A DNA stretch of 64,000 bases from Companilactobacillus metriopterae (GCF_004117915.1 NZ_RSTD01000001.1:62001-126000); one strand, 5' to 3'; positions 17,796-27,024 are shown, counted from the first letter of the stretch. Program-made: numbers and translations. The notes: generated by a model from the letters alone, not told the origin.

Positions 17796-18678
17796 AGTCT
17801 TCAATATGTGAAACTGAATCGCGATATCCCTCAGGATTTCCATACCAATAGAAATCACCATACCAGATTGCACGTTTTTCTATATTGTAATTGTTAATTT
17901 CTTGAACATCTTCATCTGACAATTCGAAGTCAAAAATATCAGCGTTTTGTTTGATACGGTCTTCATGAATTGACTTAGGAATTGTAATAATTCCACGTTG
18001 CAAATCCCAACGAAGAATTACTTGAGCAACTGTCTTGTTATACTTATCTGCAAATTTTTGTAGACGAGAATCATTGAGAACAGATCCACTACCTAGTGGA
18101 GACCATGCTTCAAGATAAATATTGTTTTCATCACAGAATGCTTTGATATCATCTTCTTGGCATAGTGGATTGAATTCCATCTGATTAACTGCAGGTTTGA
18201 CAGAGCCATGTTTCAAGATATCTTTCATACGAATAATGTCAAAGTTAGATATACCAATAGCTCTGGCTTTGCCTTCCTTGTAGATTGTTTCCAAAGCACG
18301 CCAAGTATCAAGATATTTATCAGTTACTGGCCAGTGAACCAAAAGCAGGTCAACATAGTCAACTTGCAGTGCTTTCAATTGTCCTTCAAAGTTTTCTATG
18401 GCTGAATCGTAACCTTGATCACCGTCATATATTTTTGTAGTTAAAAATATATCTTCACGGTTTAGATTATTATCTGCAATAGCCTTTTTAAGACCATCAC
18501 CTACACCAGCCTCATTTCCGTATTGCTTGGCAGTATCAATGGCACGATAACCATTGGCAATTGCCCATTGGACAGATTGTGAGGCATTCTTATTACTTGT
18601 TTGCCAAACACCCAAGCCAAATTGAGGCATTTGCACACCGTTATTTAAAGTTACTTTTGAATCAATTGATAATGACAT
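17794..18678 (-). CDS. Aldo/keto reductase (AKR5-like)
   Basis: NADPH-dependent carbonyl reductase with a TIM-barrel fold, 294 residues. The full catalytic tetrad is visible: Asp48 (AIDTA), Tyr53 (QYGNE), Lys82 (TTKIY) and His115 (LLVHWP). The IPKSIHEDRI cofactor segment is near residue 230. It resembles the 2,5-diketogluconate reductase group of Firmicutes; the physiological substrate is likely a methylglyoxal-type or aldehyde compound, but this is not shown. ATG follows AAGGAGG. Confidence 0.93.
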   Translation of the reverse strand: MSLSIDSKVTLNNGVQMPQFGLGVWQTSNKNASQSVQWAIANGYRAIDTAKQYGNEAGVGDGLKKAIADNNLNREDIFLTTKIYDGDQGYDSAIENFEGQLKALQVDYVDLLLVHWPVTDKYLDTWRALETIYKEGKARAIGISNFDIIRMKDILKHGSVKPAVNQMEFNPLCQEDDIKAFCDENNIYLEAWSPLGSGSVLNDSRLQKFADKYNKTVAQVILRWDLQRGIITIPKSIHEDRIKQNADIFDFELSDEDVQEINNYNIEKRAIWYGDFYWYGNPEGYRDSVSHIED

Positions 18679-18833
18679 ATGAATATCCTCCTTGATATCT
18701 TAATTCTACATTAATATTCAAATAATTCATAAAAAATTATCCTCAAATAATAATTAGAATAATTAAATATAAAATTAGCCTTGATAATGCTATTATGTAA
18801 GTGCTTTCTATATTTGAAAGGAAGGGTATGTTC

Positions 18834-20735
18834 ATGAAACAACAATTTTTAAATGATAATGAAATAAAGTCTGAAATAATCAATCTTTCAGCTATTTTAA
18901 ACTTACCAAAGGGAACTGAAGAATTTGTTAGTGATGTTCATGGTGAGTATGATGAATTTGTTCATATTCTTCGTAATGGTTCGGGTAATACAAGACAAAA
19001 AATATCTGAGATATTTACAGGACAATTAACTGAGGAAAATCAGAAGAAATTAGCCTTTCTTATTTACTATCCATCTGAGATTTTATCTAAAACAAAAAGT
19101 GAATTTACATCAGAGGATAGATTAGTTCAGTGGTATTTAAATACTTTTAATGAACTAATACAGTTATTAAAGTACACTGCCAAAAAATACACACGTTCTA
19201 AGGTTAGAAAGGCTCTAGATGCAGATTTTGTTTATATCACAGAAGAATTATTATATGTTGATAGAGCTGAGGCAACAAAGAATAAATATTATTTTGATGT
19301 AATGGATAGTATTATCAAATTGGGTATGGCAGACCAGTTCATCATTGCCACTTGCCATACAATTCAGGCACTAGTGGTTGATCATATTCATATCATAGGG
19401 GATGTCTATGATAGAGGTCCTCATCCGGATCTCATTATTGAGCATCTAATCCATCGAAATGTTAAAGTCGATTTTCAATGGGGTAATCATGATATTCTCT
19501 GGCTTGGTAGTGCATCAGGTTCAAAGCTTTGTGTAGCTAATCTTGTCAGAATAAGTTCGCGATATGATAATTTAAATCTGTTAAATGAAGCTTATAACAT
19601 CGATACGTCAAAATTGGAAAAATTTGCTGTAGAAAATTATAAACCTTTGGACTCATTCAATCCAAAATCAGATACAGGTAAGACTATCGATGCAGAAATA
19701 CAAAACATTGATAATTGTGTTCAGCAAGCTATGGCTATTATTCAATTTAAGCTAGAGGGTCAGGCAATAGACCGTAGACCTGAATTTAAAATGGAAGACC
19801 GTAAATTATTGGAAAAATTATTTGATGACGGTCAAAAAATTAAGATTGCTGATAGAATTTATTATATAAAAAATGGCTGCTTTCAATTAGTTGATCCTGA
19901 TAACCCGTATCAATTAACAAAGGGTGAACAAGAAATAATCGATGATCTAGCTAAGCAATTTATTAGTTCAGTTAGTTTGCGCAGACACTTACAGTACATG
20001 GTAGAACATGGTTCTATGTATTTAAAAAATAACGGCAATCTTCTAATTCATGGTTGTGTTCCAGTTGATAAATCTGGAAATATGCTTCAATTTCAAATGA
20101 ATAATCAAGTTTACTCAGGTCGACAACTATTCGATTATTTTGAACAAAACATATTTAATAAATTTGAACATCCCTCAGTTGATGATTCTATTCAATCGGA
20201 TTTGATTTGGTATCTTTGGACAGGGAAGTTATCGCCATTGTTTGGTAAATCAGCTATGACTACTTTTGAGAGATACTTTATAGAGGATAAGGATTTACAT
20301 AAAGAACATAAGAATCCCTATTATTCATTGAGAAAAGAAGAATGGTTCGCTGATATTTTGTTTGATGAATTTGATTTGGATAAAGAACAAGGTCATATTA
20401 TTAATGGTCATACCCCTGTAAAAATTGGTAATTCACCAATCATGGCAAATGGCAAAATTTTTGTTATCGATGGTGGTATGTCGAAACCATATCAAAAAAC
20501 CACGGGAATTGGAGGATATACCTTATTATCTAATTCCTTTGGATTACAACTTGTAACGCATGAGCCATTTACAACACGCGAAAAGGCAATTCAAAACATG
20601 ACTGATGTTGTATCAACTAAAAGAGTGATAGAACAATCTGTTAAAATGAAGACCGTTAGTGATACTGATAATGGTAAGAAATTGAAAGCACAAGTTGATG
20701 AATTAATTAATTTATTGGCAATAAAAAAAGAGTAA
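18834..20735 (+). CDS. fbp: Class III fructose-1,6-bisphosphatase
   Basis: Gluconeogenic phosphatase converting fructose 1,6-bisphosphate to fructose 6-phosphate, the Firmicute-specific class III enzyme. It has 633 residues. The metallophosphatase motifs are in order: SDVHGEYDEF, IGDVYDRGP, WGNHDILW and INGHTPVK. ATG 18834 is chosen because GAAGGG at 18821-18826 gives proper spacing; two in-frame starts upstream (18801, 18828) are too far or too close. The stop codon lies inside the terminator shared with the converging uracil permease gene. Confidence 0.95.
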   Translation: MKQQFLNDNEIKSEIINLSAILNLPKGTEEFVSDVHGEYDEFVHILRNGSGNTRQKISEIFTGQLTEENQKKLAFLIYYPSEILSKTKSEFTSEDRLVQWYLNTFNELIQLLKYTAKKYTRSKVRKALDADFVYITEELLYVDRAEATKNKYYFDVMDSIIKLGMADQFIIATCHTIQALVVDHIHIIGDVYDRGPHPDLIIEHLIHRNVKVDFQWGNHDILWLGSASGSKLCVANLVRISSRYDNLNLLNEAYNIDTSKLEKFAVENYKPLDSFNPKSDTGKTIDAEIQNIDNCVQQAMAIIQFKLEGQAIDRRPEFKMEDRKLLEKLFDDGQKIKIADRIYYIKNGCFQLVDPDNPYQLTKGEQEIIDDLAKQFISSVSLRRHLQYMVEHGSMYLKNNGNLLIHGCVPVDKSGNMLQFQMNNQVYSGRQLFDYFEQNIFNKFEHPSVDDSIQSDLIWYLWTGKLSPLFGKSAMTTFERYFIEDKDLHKEHKNPYYSLRKEEWFADILFDEFDLDKEQGHIINGHTPVKIGNSPIMANGKIFVIDGGMSKPYQKTTGIGGYTLLSNSFGLQLVTHEPFTTREKAIQNMTDVVSTKRVIEQSVKMKTVSDTDNGKKLKAQVDELINLLAIKKE

Positions 20736-20756
20736 CCTTAAAAGGTTACTCTTTTT
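20723..20756. terminator. Bidirectional terminator of fbp and the uracil permease
   Basis: AAAAAGAGTAACCTT pairs with AAGGTTACTCTTTTT. It contains the fbp stop codon and the last codons of the opposite gene. Confidence 0.85.
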
Positions 20757-22038
20757 CTTCTGATCTAGCTTCTTTAGGAAGTATTAGGTTCAGAGCGATT
20801 CCAAATATTGTAGCAACACCAATACCACTAAATTGGAATGAGCCAATTTGAAGCATTGCATTACCAATACCAATAACTAGAATGACGGAACCAATCATTA
20901 AGTTACGTTTTTGAGAAAAATCTACTTTGTTGTCTATTAGTATTTTTAGACCATTTGAAGCAATAACACCGAATAGTACGAAACTGATACCACCAATTAC
21001 TGGTCCAGGAACTGTCTGTATTAATGCACTTAGTTTACCAACAAAACCAAATACTGCTGCAAAAACAGCGGCACCGATAATTACATATACACTGTATATT
21101 TTATTGACGGCCATAACACCAATATTTTCACCGTAAGACGTAATAGGAGGACCACCAAGCAATCCAGCAACAATAGAAGCAGTACCGTCACCGGCTAATG
21201 TTCTATGTAATCCAGGATCTTTGAAGAAGTTTCTATGTGTCAATTCATCAAGCACCATGATATGTCCCAGATGTTCTGCCATTGTGACAAAAGCAAGAGG
21301 AGCAAAACTTAAAATTGCACCCCAATAAATTGTATGAGGAGTGTAGTTAATAAAAGGAATTTCAAAACTTGGTAATGCAAACCAAGGAGAACTAGCAACT
21401 TTAGAGAAATTAACTACCCCAAGTATCACTGATAGTAAATATCCTGAGATAATACCTAATAAAATAGCGATGTTACTCAAAAATCCCTTTAAGTACATGT
21501 TGAAAAAAACTGTTGTTATCAACGTGAACATGGCAATTCCGAAGAATTTTAAATCGTAAGTACCATTATTCATTGTAGAATCTGTAGCAGCTGATCCAGC
21601 TAATGCTAATCCAATAACAATCACTATCGGACCGACAACGATAGGTGGTAAAGCTTTATCTATCCAACCATATCCAACAAAACCAACAAGTAATGCAACA
21701 ATCAAGTAAACAGCACCAACGGCAATCGTTCCTTGTGCAACTGCAGGAAATCCAACAGTTTTCATCAATGCAATACTAGGAACAATGAATGAAAAACTGG
21801 AACTCATATATGCAGGAATTCGTCGTTTTGTAATTAGAATATGCAATATTGTTCCTACACCAGAACTAAATAACGCAATACTTGGATCTAATCCTACCAA
21901 CAGTGGAACTAAAACTGTTGAACCAAACATAGAAAATAAATGTTGAAGAGATAGGATAAACCAACTACCTAGTGGCGGCTTATCATAGATATCAAGAACT
22001 GCATCTGGATTACGATAATTCTTATCATTTGTGTCCAT
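20746..22038 (-). CDS. pyrP: Uracil permease (NCS2 family)
   Basis: Proton-linked uracil importer, 430 residues, about 12-14 membrane segments. It has the N-terminal LSLQHLFSMFGSTVLVPLLVG block and the C-terminal PPITSYGENIGVMAVN signature typical of uracil permeases (Gly-Glu-Asn). The start is ATG 22038 behind GGGGGAG. Upstream lies a PyrR-type attenuator (22064-22150), which supports uracil as substrate and predicts repression when UMP is plentiful. It is the only pyrimidine gene in the window. Confidence 0.94.
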   Translation of the reverse strand: MDTNDKNYRNPDAVLDIYDKPPLGSWFILSLQHLFSMFGSTVLVPLLVGLDPSIALFSSGVGTILHILITKRRIPAYMSSSFSFIVPSIALMKTVGFPAVAQGTIAVGAVYLIVALLVGFVGYGWIDKALPPIVVGPIVIVIGLALAGSAATDSTMNNGTYDLKFFGIAMFTLITTVFFNMYLKGFLSNIAILLGIISGYLLSVILGVVNFSKVASSPWFALPSFEIPFINYTPHTIYWGAILSFAPLAFVTMAEHLGHIMVLDELTHRNFFKDPGLHRTLAGDGTASIVAGLLGGPPITSYGENIGVMAVNKIYSVYVIIGAAVFAAVFGFVGKLSALIQTVPGPVIGGISFVLFGVIASNGLKILIDNKVDFSQKRNLMIGSVILVIGIGNAMLQIGSFQFSGIGVATIFGIALNLILPKEARSEEKE

Positions 22039-22063
22039 AGTTAAAATCTCCCCCAAAAAGTGT

Positions 22064-22150
22064 AAAAAAAATAGCCTTTTATCCCGTGAAAATACGACAT
22101 AAAAAGCCTAAGTGTTTTCCTTGTTAGTCTCACGGGACTACGTTAAAGGA
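22064..22150 (-). promoter_or_regulatory. PyrR-binding transcription attenuator
   Basis: Read on the minus strand, TCCTT...AAGGA and TAGTC...GACTA form a bulged hairpin (22118-22150) whose loop CCGTGA and flanks match the PyrR recognition consensus ARUCCNGNGAGRYU. Downstream, TAG-CTTTT and AAAAG-CTA can form a terminator stem followed by eight T's (22064-22110). A competing pairing, TCCCGTG with CACGGGA, links the two parts. This is the classic layout of a PyrR-UMP-controlled leader. Confidence 0.8.
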
Positions 22151-22203
22151 CTATATAATTTTAATTAACTATAGACAATTTTTTAAACATTGTCAACAAA
22201 ACG

Positions 22204-22318
22204 AAAAAAGAACACCAAGGGGAGTGGTGTTCTTTTAAATATATAATATATAAATTGTATTTGGGATTAAATATGTTATAGGGGGGGTAGAAGAGTTATT
22301 AGCTCTTCTATGGTTATT
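22204..22318 (-). ncRNA. Candidate C-rich small RNA, unit A
   Basis: Minus-strand unit of about 115 bases. From 5' to 3': the sequence AATAACCATAGA; a hairpin TAGAAGAG/CTCTTCTA (22288-22310); a run of seven C's (22281-22287) followed by TATAA; an unpaired AATCCCAA (about 22261-22267); and a strong terminator (22204-22236) with AAGAACACC/GGTGTTCTT arms, an ACTCCCCTT loop and six T's. Unpaired CCCC motifs next to a terminator are typical of Firmicute small RNAs that pair with Shine-Dalgarno sequences. Unit B repeats the plan. The promoter is not clear. Confidence 0.45.
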
Positions 22319-22396
22319 AATATACAGGTTAACTATGAATTATATATATAATAAATGTGAATAATTTGTGAAGATTGTAAATATAATTAATCCAAT

Positions 22397-22498
22397 AAAA
22401 AAATACCTCAGGGGAAAGGTATTTTTAGGGGAATATATTATTATAGGGGGGAATATTACATAGAAAGAGGTGCTTGTGTATCTCTTATCTATGGTTAC
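22397..22498 (-). ncRNA. Candidate C-rich small RNA, unit B
   Basis: Minus-strand unit of about 100 bases with the same plan as unit A: AGTAACCATAGA; a hairpin with AAGAG/CTCTT arms (22461-22491); six C's (22446-22451) followed by TATAA; a TTCCCC (22428-22432); and a terminator AATACCT/AGGTATT (22402-22423) with CCCC in its loop and seven T's. It lies just downstream of terC on the same strand. It could also be a processed 3' UTR of terC. A TATTAT hexamer lies a few bases upstream of the conserved 5' block. Confidence 0.45.
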
Positions 22499-22555
22499 TA
22501 TAATAATGAAATAGTTTGAAGTAATTATTTTGAAAATATGAATTATTTATGAATT

Positions 22556-23311
22556 TTATTTTTTTCTACGGTTATTAATTTGGTGAATTATTATAGTAAT
22601 AATAATTGATACAACTAGTACACCAACAAATAACATATTTGGAACTTCAATATCAATCATTGGAATTGATAAGAACAATTTGATAGAAATAAATAAAATT
22701 AAGAAGTATGCCATTCCTTGTAATTCGGGTACTCTACGCATAAGACCCATAATAAGTTCAGCGATACCTCTCATTGCTAGAATACCGATCATACCACCTA
22801 ACAAGACAATTACAGGATTATCAGAAATAGCAAGTGCAGTCAGAACGGAATCTATTGAGAAAACAATATCCATAAGTTCGATTGAAATAACAACTTGCCA
22901 GAAGTGAGAAATCTTTAGATATTTGTAAATACCTTTTGTTTCATGAGGCTTTATATCTGCAGGATCAACTTCTTTGTTACGGTGAATAAAATGACTAACA
23001 AATAGATAAAATAGGTATAGTGCACCAAAGGCCTTAATCCACCAGAAGTTAATCAAGTAAACACCGATACCGATAACTAAAAATCTAAAGATATAAGCAC
23101 CAATCAAACCATAGAACAGTGATTTTTCTTGTTCACTTTTTGTCTTAAGAGTTTGAGTTTGGGTTGCTAGCACCAGGGCGTTATCAACGGATAAAATACA
23201 TTCCATGATAACCAATGATAAAATAATTAACCAGTCATTCCCTGATTCAATAACAGTCTTCCAATTTTGTAAATCAAAAAATGGAGAATACATATCTATA
23301 ATTGCATTCAA
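22556..23311 (-). CDS. TerC-family membrane protein, likely manganese exporter
   Basis: A 251-residue integral membrane protein of the TerC/YkoY/YceF family; Bacillus members export Mn2+. Seven to nine helices are visible, with the two metal-site motifs ECILSVDNALVLA (about residue 37) and DIVFSIDSVLTALA (about residue 145). The start is TTG 23311, supported by AAAAGGAG 8 bases upstream; the next ATG (23293) has no ribosome site. It lies directly downstream of mntH on the same strand but behind a strong terminator. No yybP-ykoY manganese riboswitch was found. Confidence 0.9.
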   Translation of the reverse strand: MNAIIDMYSPFFDLQNWKTVIESGNDWLIILSLVIMECILSVDNALVLATQTQTLKTKSEQEKSLFYGLIGAYIFRFLVIGIGVYLINFWWIKAFGALYLFYLFVSHFIHRNKEVDPADIKPHETKGIYKYLKISHFWQVVISIELMDIVFSIDSVLTALAISDNPVIVLLGGMIGILAMRGIAELIMGLMRRVPELQGMAYFLILFISIKLFLSIPMIDIEVPNMLFVGVLVVSIIITIIIHQINNRRKK

Positions 23312-23351
23312 TTAGTGTGCTCCTTTTATAGTAATATCTATATTTTACTAT

Positions 23352-23377
23352 AAAAAAAGAACTTCCGAAGAAGTTCT
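23352..23377 (-). terminator. Terminator of mntH with UUCG tetraloop
   Basis: On the minus strand AGAACTTC, UUCG and GAAGTTCT form an extra-stable C(UUCG)G hairpin followed by seven T's. Confidence 0.9.
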
Positions 23378-23396
23378 GCTCAAATTTTATATTTTA

Positions 23397-24758
23397 TTAT
23401 GATGGCATAAATGTTGAATAAATTAACCAAACGTTCAATATTGTCAAAATAATTGCGACAGCATAACCAAGGTATTTCATCCAAGCATCATTTTTAAAAT
23501 TACCCATTAATTTTTCATTACTTGAAAAGGCAATAAGAGGGAAAATGGAGAATGGAAGAGCAATACTTAGAAATACTTGTGAGAATGTAAGTAGTTCTTC
23601 AATTTTGGCTTCATTCCCTCTGAAAATAATAGCAAATGCTATAACAGGAATAATAGAAAGTAGACGAGTAACCACACGTCTTACCCAAAGCTTCATTTTT
23701 AAGTGAATGAAACCTTCCATAACAATTTGTCCTGATAGGGTACCTGTAATTGTTGAATTTTGACCAGATGCTAGTAGGGCAATGGCAAATAATGTACTCA
23801 ACAGTGGACTTGCAACAGCACCGGCAATTTTAGGGTTTTGTAAAGCATTGTACAAGTCTACAAAACGACCAAGGTCACTGTTTGTACCATAGAATAAAGC
23901 AGCACCAAGTAGAAGTAATAAGACGTTAACTACGAAGGCTAATGTAAGTTGAATGTTAGAATCCCATGTTGAAAATCTAACTGCACGTTTTACACTATCC
24001 TCATCGTTTTTATCATATTTTCTAGCTTGAGATATTGATGAATGTAGGTATAGATTATGGGGCATAACAGTAGCACCAACAATACCAAGTGATAGGTAAA
24101 GCATACCTTTGTTTTGGAAAATCTTGGGTTCAGGGATAAATCCTGTCATTAATTCACCAAATTTAGGTTGTGCAAGTAGTACTTCGTATAGGAAAATTCC
24201 TAAAATTAGCACGATAAGTGCGGCAACGATGGCTTCGATTTTTCTGAATCCCAATTTCATAAGAACAAGTAGGAGTAGGACATCGAATGCGGTAATTATT
24301 ACACCCCATAGAATAGGGATGTTAAATAACAGCTTGAGGGCAATGGCAGAACCAATAATTTCGGCGATATCTGTCGCCATAATTGCGAGCTCTGTGACTA
24401 TCCAAAGCATAATACCAACATTTTTTGATGTACGCTCTCTTGTTAATTGAGCAAGATCTTTACCAGTTACAATACCGAGTTTAGCAGCCATGTATTGTAG
24501 TAACATAGCGATCAAACTGGATAGTAAGATAACGGATAGTAATGTGTATTTATATTGTGCACCACCGGCAATTGATGTAACCCAATTACCAGGATCCATA
24601 TATCCAACAGCTACAAGAGCTCCTGGTCCACTGTATGCTAATAAAGTTTTGAAGAAACTTGCATCAGTTGGAACTTCAACAGTGTTGTTGATCTCTTCTA
24701 GAGATGGGCCATTAGCATGTTGAATAATACTTTCGTGTTTTGATTTATTTTCACTCAA
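23397..24758 (-). CDS. mntH: Manganese/divalent metal transporter MntH (Nramp)
   Basis: Proton-coupled Mn2+/Fe2+ importer, 453 residues, eleven helices. The metal-binding motifs are [11 protein letters not shown] in helix 1 and [15 protein letters not shown] in helix 6. Lactobacilli accumulate Mn as an antioxidant and often carry several copies. The start is TTG 24758, 6 bases after AAAGGAGGGG. A DtxR/MntR-like palindrome lies upstream at 24831-24844, so repression by Mn through MntR is likely. Confidence 0.96.
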   Translation of the reverse strand: MSENKSKHESIIQHANGPSLEEINNTVEVPTDASFFKTLLAYSGPGALVAVGYMDPGNWVTSIAGGAQYKYTLLSVILLSSLIAMLLQYMAAKLGIVTGKDLAQLTRERTSKNVGIMLWIVTELAIMATDIAEIIGSAIALKLLFNIPILWGVIITAFDVLLLLVLMKLGFRKIEAIVAALIVLILGIFLYEVLLAQPKFGELMTGFIPEPKIFQNKGMLYLSLGIVGATVMPHNLYLHSSISQARKYDKNDEDSVKRAVRFSTWDSNIQLTLAFVVNVLLLLLGAALFYGTNSDLGRFVDLYNALQNPKIAGAVASPLLSTLFAIALLASGQNSTITGTLSGQIVMEGFIHLKMKLWVRRVVTRLLSIIPVIAFAIIFRGNEAKIEELLTFSQVFLSIALPFSIFPLIAFSSNEKLMGNFKNDAWMKYLGYAVAIILTILNVWLIYSTFMPS

Positions 24759-24830
24759 GGTTGTCCCCTCCTTTAACCTCTATCATAATAACACTTTGTT
24801 AAAGATAATTAAATATATAAAACAAAAAAA

Positions 24831-24844
24831 TTAGGCTTGCTTAA
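24831..24844 (-). promoter_or_regulatory. MntR/DtxR-like operator upstream of mntH
   Basis: TTAGGCTTGCTTAA is an imperfect dyad (ten of fourteen positions symmetrical) resembling MntR boxes of the TTTAGGnnnnCCTAAA type. It lies about 75 bases before the mntH start. Confidence 0.45.
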
Positions 24845-24994
24845 CTTAATCGTAAATATTATTTATCAATACTATTTAGATTATGAAATTTTATCCGAAT
24901 GTTCAAATTGTAACAATCAATCAGACTTTATTGGTAAATTTATTGTTAATAGTTACTAAGTCATTTAGAATAAGGATTAAAGAGGAGATTAATC

Positions 24995-25465
24995 ATGACA
25001 ATATTTTTAATCGTAATTGATATATTTTTCTTACTCGGTGGTTTATATAGTGTCTATTGGCAGTCTCAAATTGAGATACGGTCAATATATAAAATATCAG
25101 CTTTAATATACACTGTTCTTATAGGTGCTTTCCTATTAGTAGGTATTGATGCGAATATACTATATATAATTATGGTAGCTGAATTCCTTGCGTCAGCATT
25201 GGTAGGTGGCATAGGTGGCTTAGGAACAAGAAAGATTATAGCCAGTGGCTTCTTTTCTGGAGCTATAAACTACTCTGATATTCAAAGAGTAACTATTATC
25301 AGTGTTAATTTAAATGATAAACCAAAATCATCAGTTATTTTTCAAACTAGTAGATTAAGACAAATCAATTTAAGCTTTAACCGGTCATATCAAGAAATCA
25401 GATCTTTCTTAGATACTAAGTTAAACAAAGACGTAGAAGTTGAAGTAATCGATAACATAATATAA
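24995..25465 (+). CDS. Small membrane protein with C-terminal soluble domain
   Basis: A 156-residue protein. Residues 1-70 contain three hydrophobic segments; residues 80-156 form a soluble mixed alpha/beta stretch (SGFFSGAINYSDIQRVTII, then KSSVIFQTSRLRQINLSF) that looks like a small PH-like/YcxB-type domain at the membrane. No recognised family. A RBS AAAGAGGAG precedes ATG 24995. It is transcribed alone and ends at a shared terminator. Confidence 0.7.
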   Translation: MTIFLIVIDIFFLLGGLYSVYWQSQIEIRSIYKISALIYTVLIGAFLLVGIDANILYIIMVAEFLASALVGGIGGLGTRKIIASGFFSGAINYSDIQRVTIISVNLNDKPKSSVIFQTSRLRQINLSFNRSYQEIRSFLDTKLNKDVEVEVIDNII

Positions 25466-25496
25466 AAAAGACATCCCATTGGGATGTCTTTTTTTT
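25464..25496. terminator. Bidirectional terminator
   Basis: AAAAGACATCCC pairs with GGGATGTCTTTT, with T-runs on both strands. It ends inside the last codons of cls. Confidence 0.85.
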
Positions 25497-26961
25497 AAAG
25501 TATTGGAGCCAGCAATCTTGAGAATCTTTGTTTGAATTTTAACCATGGACTTTGTTGATCGACAATTTCTTGAGTTAATTCATGAGACACTTCGAGATCA
25601 TTTAAAAATGAATTCTTAATTTGTTGCGCAACATTTGTATCATAGAAAAAGGCGTTCATTTCAAAGTTTAATTGATAACTTCGATAATCATGGTTCATTG
25701 ATCCAACAGAACCGTATTTCCCATCAATCACAGAAGTTTTTGCATGTAAAAATCCATTTTCGTAAGTGTAGACTTTTACACCATATCTAATTAATAAGTT
25801 TGCATAGTATTGTGTTGCACGGTAGATGAACGCATGATCAGGCATACATGGAATCATTATTCTAACGTCAATTCCTGATCTAGCAGCAATAGTCAAAGCA
25901 GTGAACACTGCATCGTCAGGGGTAAGGTATGGAGTTTGAAGCCAGACACTTTCCTTTGCTTTCATGATCATATCAATGAAACCATCTTTTAAAATTTCCT
26001 CGTTGTTGTCAGGACCATCAGCAACAATTTGAATTGGTATATTTGCATTTTTATTAGAGCGATCTCTAGGGAAATATTTTTCTGAGAAAGGTAATTTCTC
26101 ATCTCTTCTAGATAATGATGCATTCCAATCCATAAAAAATCTTTCTTGAAGTAGTAATACAGCTGTACCAGAAATTCTAGCATGAGAATCACGCCAATAT
26201 CCAAATTTTGGAGATTTACCTAGGTACTCATCACCAACATTAAATCCCCCAATGTAGCCAATATAACCATCAATTATTACGTTTTTTCTATGTAAGTGAT
26301 AGTTTAGTCGAGTTTTTGAAATAGAGTTTTTTGCAGTGATAAATTGTACTACTTCACCACCAGCTTCTTTTAGAGGATTGAAGTAACTAGGTTTTGTATG
26401 TGTAGATCCCCATGGATCATAGAGCACGCGGACTTCTAATCCTTCATTGGCTTTATCCACTAGTAAAGATAAAAGTTGATCACCAATATCACTATCGATA
26501 AAGGCATAATATTCAACGTGTACTGTTTCTTTAGCAGCACGAATGTCAGCAAACATCTTCTTGAATTTTTCTTTACCATCAAAAATCAATTCAACTTCAT
26601 TATGATGTGTAATTGGTGTTGTTTCAGTTTTGTTGAAGAAATTAACAACAGAACTAGCATACTTTGTTTGATCCGTTGCAGAATTTAATTGAATACTGTT
26701 CTGATCGGTGACAGCCATCTTTTTAACTTGTTGAACACCCAAGTATTCCTGACTAGTAAAGTTAAATAGCTTTTCTCGAGCAATTCCACGTCCAAAAAAA
26801 GCATATAAAATAAAACCAACACCTGGTAGTAAAACTAAGACCAGAATCCAAGCCCAAACTGTAACAGTGCTTCTTGGTTTAATAAAAACAGTTATTAAAG
26901 CAACAACCGTATTGATAATAAGTAATGCAACAATAATTCCAATGATCCATAAACTAATCAT
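25495..26961 (-). CDS. cls: Cardiolipin synthase
   Basis: Membrane-bound phospholipase-D-type enzyme that condenses two phosphatidylglycerols to cardiolipin and glycerol. It has 488 residues: two N-terminal membrane helices (about 3-27 and 34-56) and two PLD domains with complete HKD motifs (HRKNVIIDGYIGYIGG and HAKTSVIDGKYGSVGS). ATG 26961 follows GGGAG at good spacing; the in-frame TTG further upstream includes that ribosome site. Typical length for Gram-positive Cls. Confidence 0.94.
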   Translation of the reverse strand: MISLWIIGIIVALLIINTVVALITVFIKPRSTVTVWAWILVLVLLPGVGFILYAFFGRGIAREKLFNFTSQEYLGVQQVKKMAVTDQNSIQLNSATDQTKYASSVVNFFNKTETTPITHHNEVELIFDGKEKFKKMFADIRAAKETVHVEYYAFIDSDIGDQLLSLLVDKANEGLEVRVLYDPWGSTHTKPSYFNPLKEAGGEVVQFITAKNSISKTRLNYHLHRKNVIIDGYIGYIGGFNVGDEYLGKSPKFGYWRDSHARISGTAVLLLQERFFMDWNASLSRRDEKLPFSEKYFPRDRSNKNANIPIQIVADGPDNNEEILKDGFIDMIMKAKESVWLQTPYLTPDDAVFTALTIAARSGIDVRIMIPCMPDHAFIYRATQYYANLLIRYGVKVYTYENGFLHAKTSVIDGKYGSVGSMNHDYRSYQLNFEMNAFFYDTNVAQQIKNSFLNDLEVSHELTQEIVDQQSPWLKFKQRFSRLLAPIL

Positions 26962-26985
26962 AAATTTCTCCCACAATACACCCTA

Positions 26986-27024
26986 TAAAAAACAGGACTT
27001 GGTTGAAAAAACATCAAGTCCTGT
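26986..27024 (-). terminator. Terminator of the YugP-type protease gene
   Basis: On the minus strand AGGACTTG pairs with CAAGTCCT around a T-rich loop and is followed by T's. Confidence 0.8.

Larger units (their letters stand above)
22151..22555. other. Gap holding two similar candidate small-RNA units
   Basis: This 405-base stretch between the uracil permease leader and terC has no convincing protein gene. It carries two look-alike blocks, described separately (22204-22318 and 22397-22498), separated by about 80 bases of AT-rich DNA that includes one isolated DnaA-box match (22356-22364). The uracil permease promoter must lie around 22151-22200. Confidence 0.6.

Noticed and set aside
22356-22364. 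A single DnaA-box match
   Set aside because: One isolated 9-mer in AT-rich DNA is expected by chance; unlike the cluster at 1.0-1.3 kb it has no neighbours.
22260-22500. G-runs on the plus strand as ribosome sites for tiny genes
   Set aside because: The ATGs after the G-runs are too far (over 20 bases) or open frames of only 7-13 codons. The minus-strand RNA reading explains the pattern better.
24109-24723. Antisense frames over mntH
   Set aside because: These are shadows of a real gene with clear Nramp motifs.
23312-24994. yybP-ykoY manganese riboswitch before terC or mntH
   Set aside because: The gap before terC is too short and neither leader shows the conserved motif.
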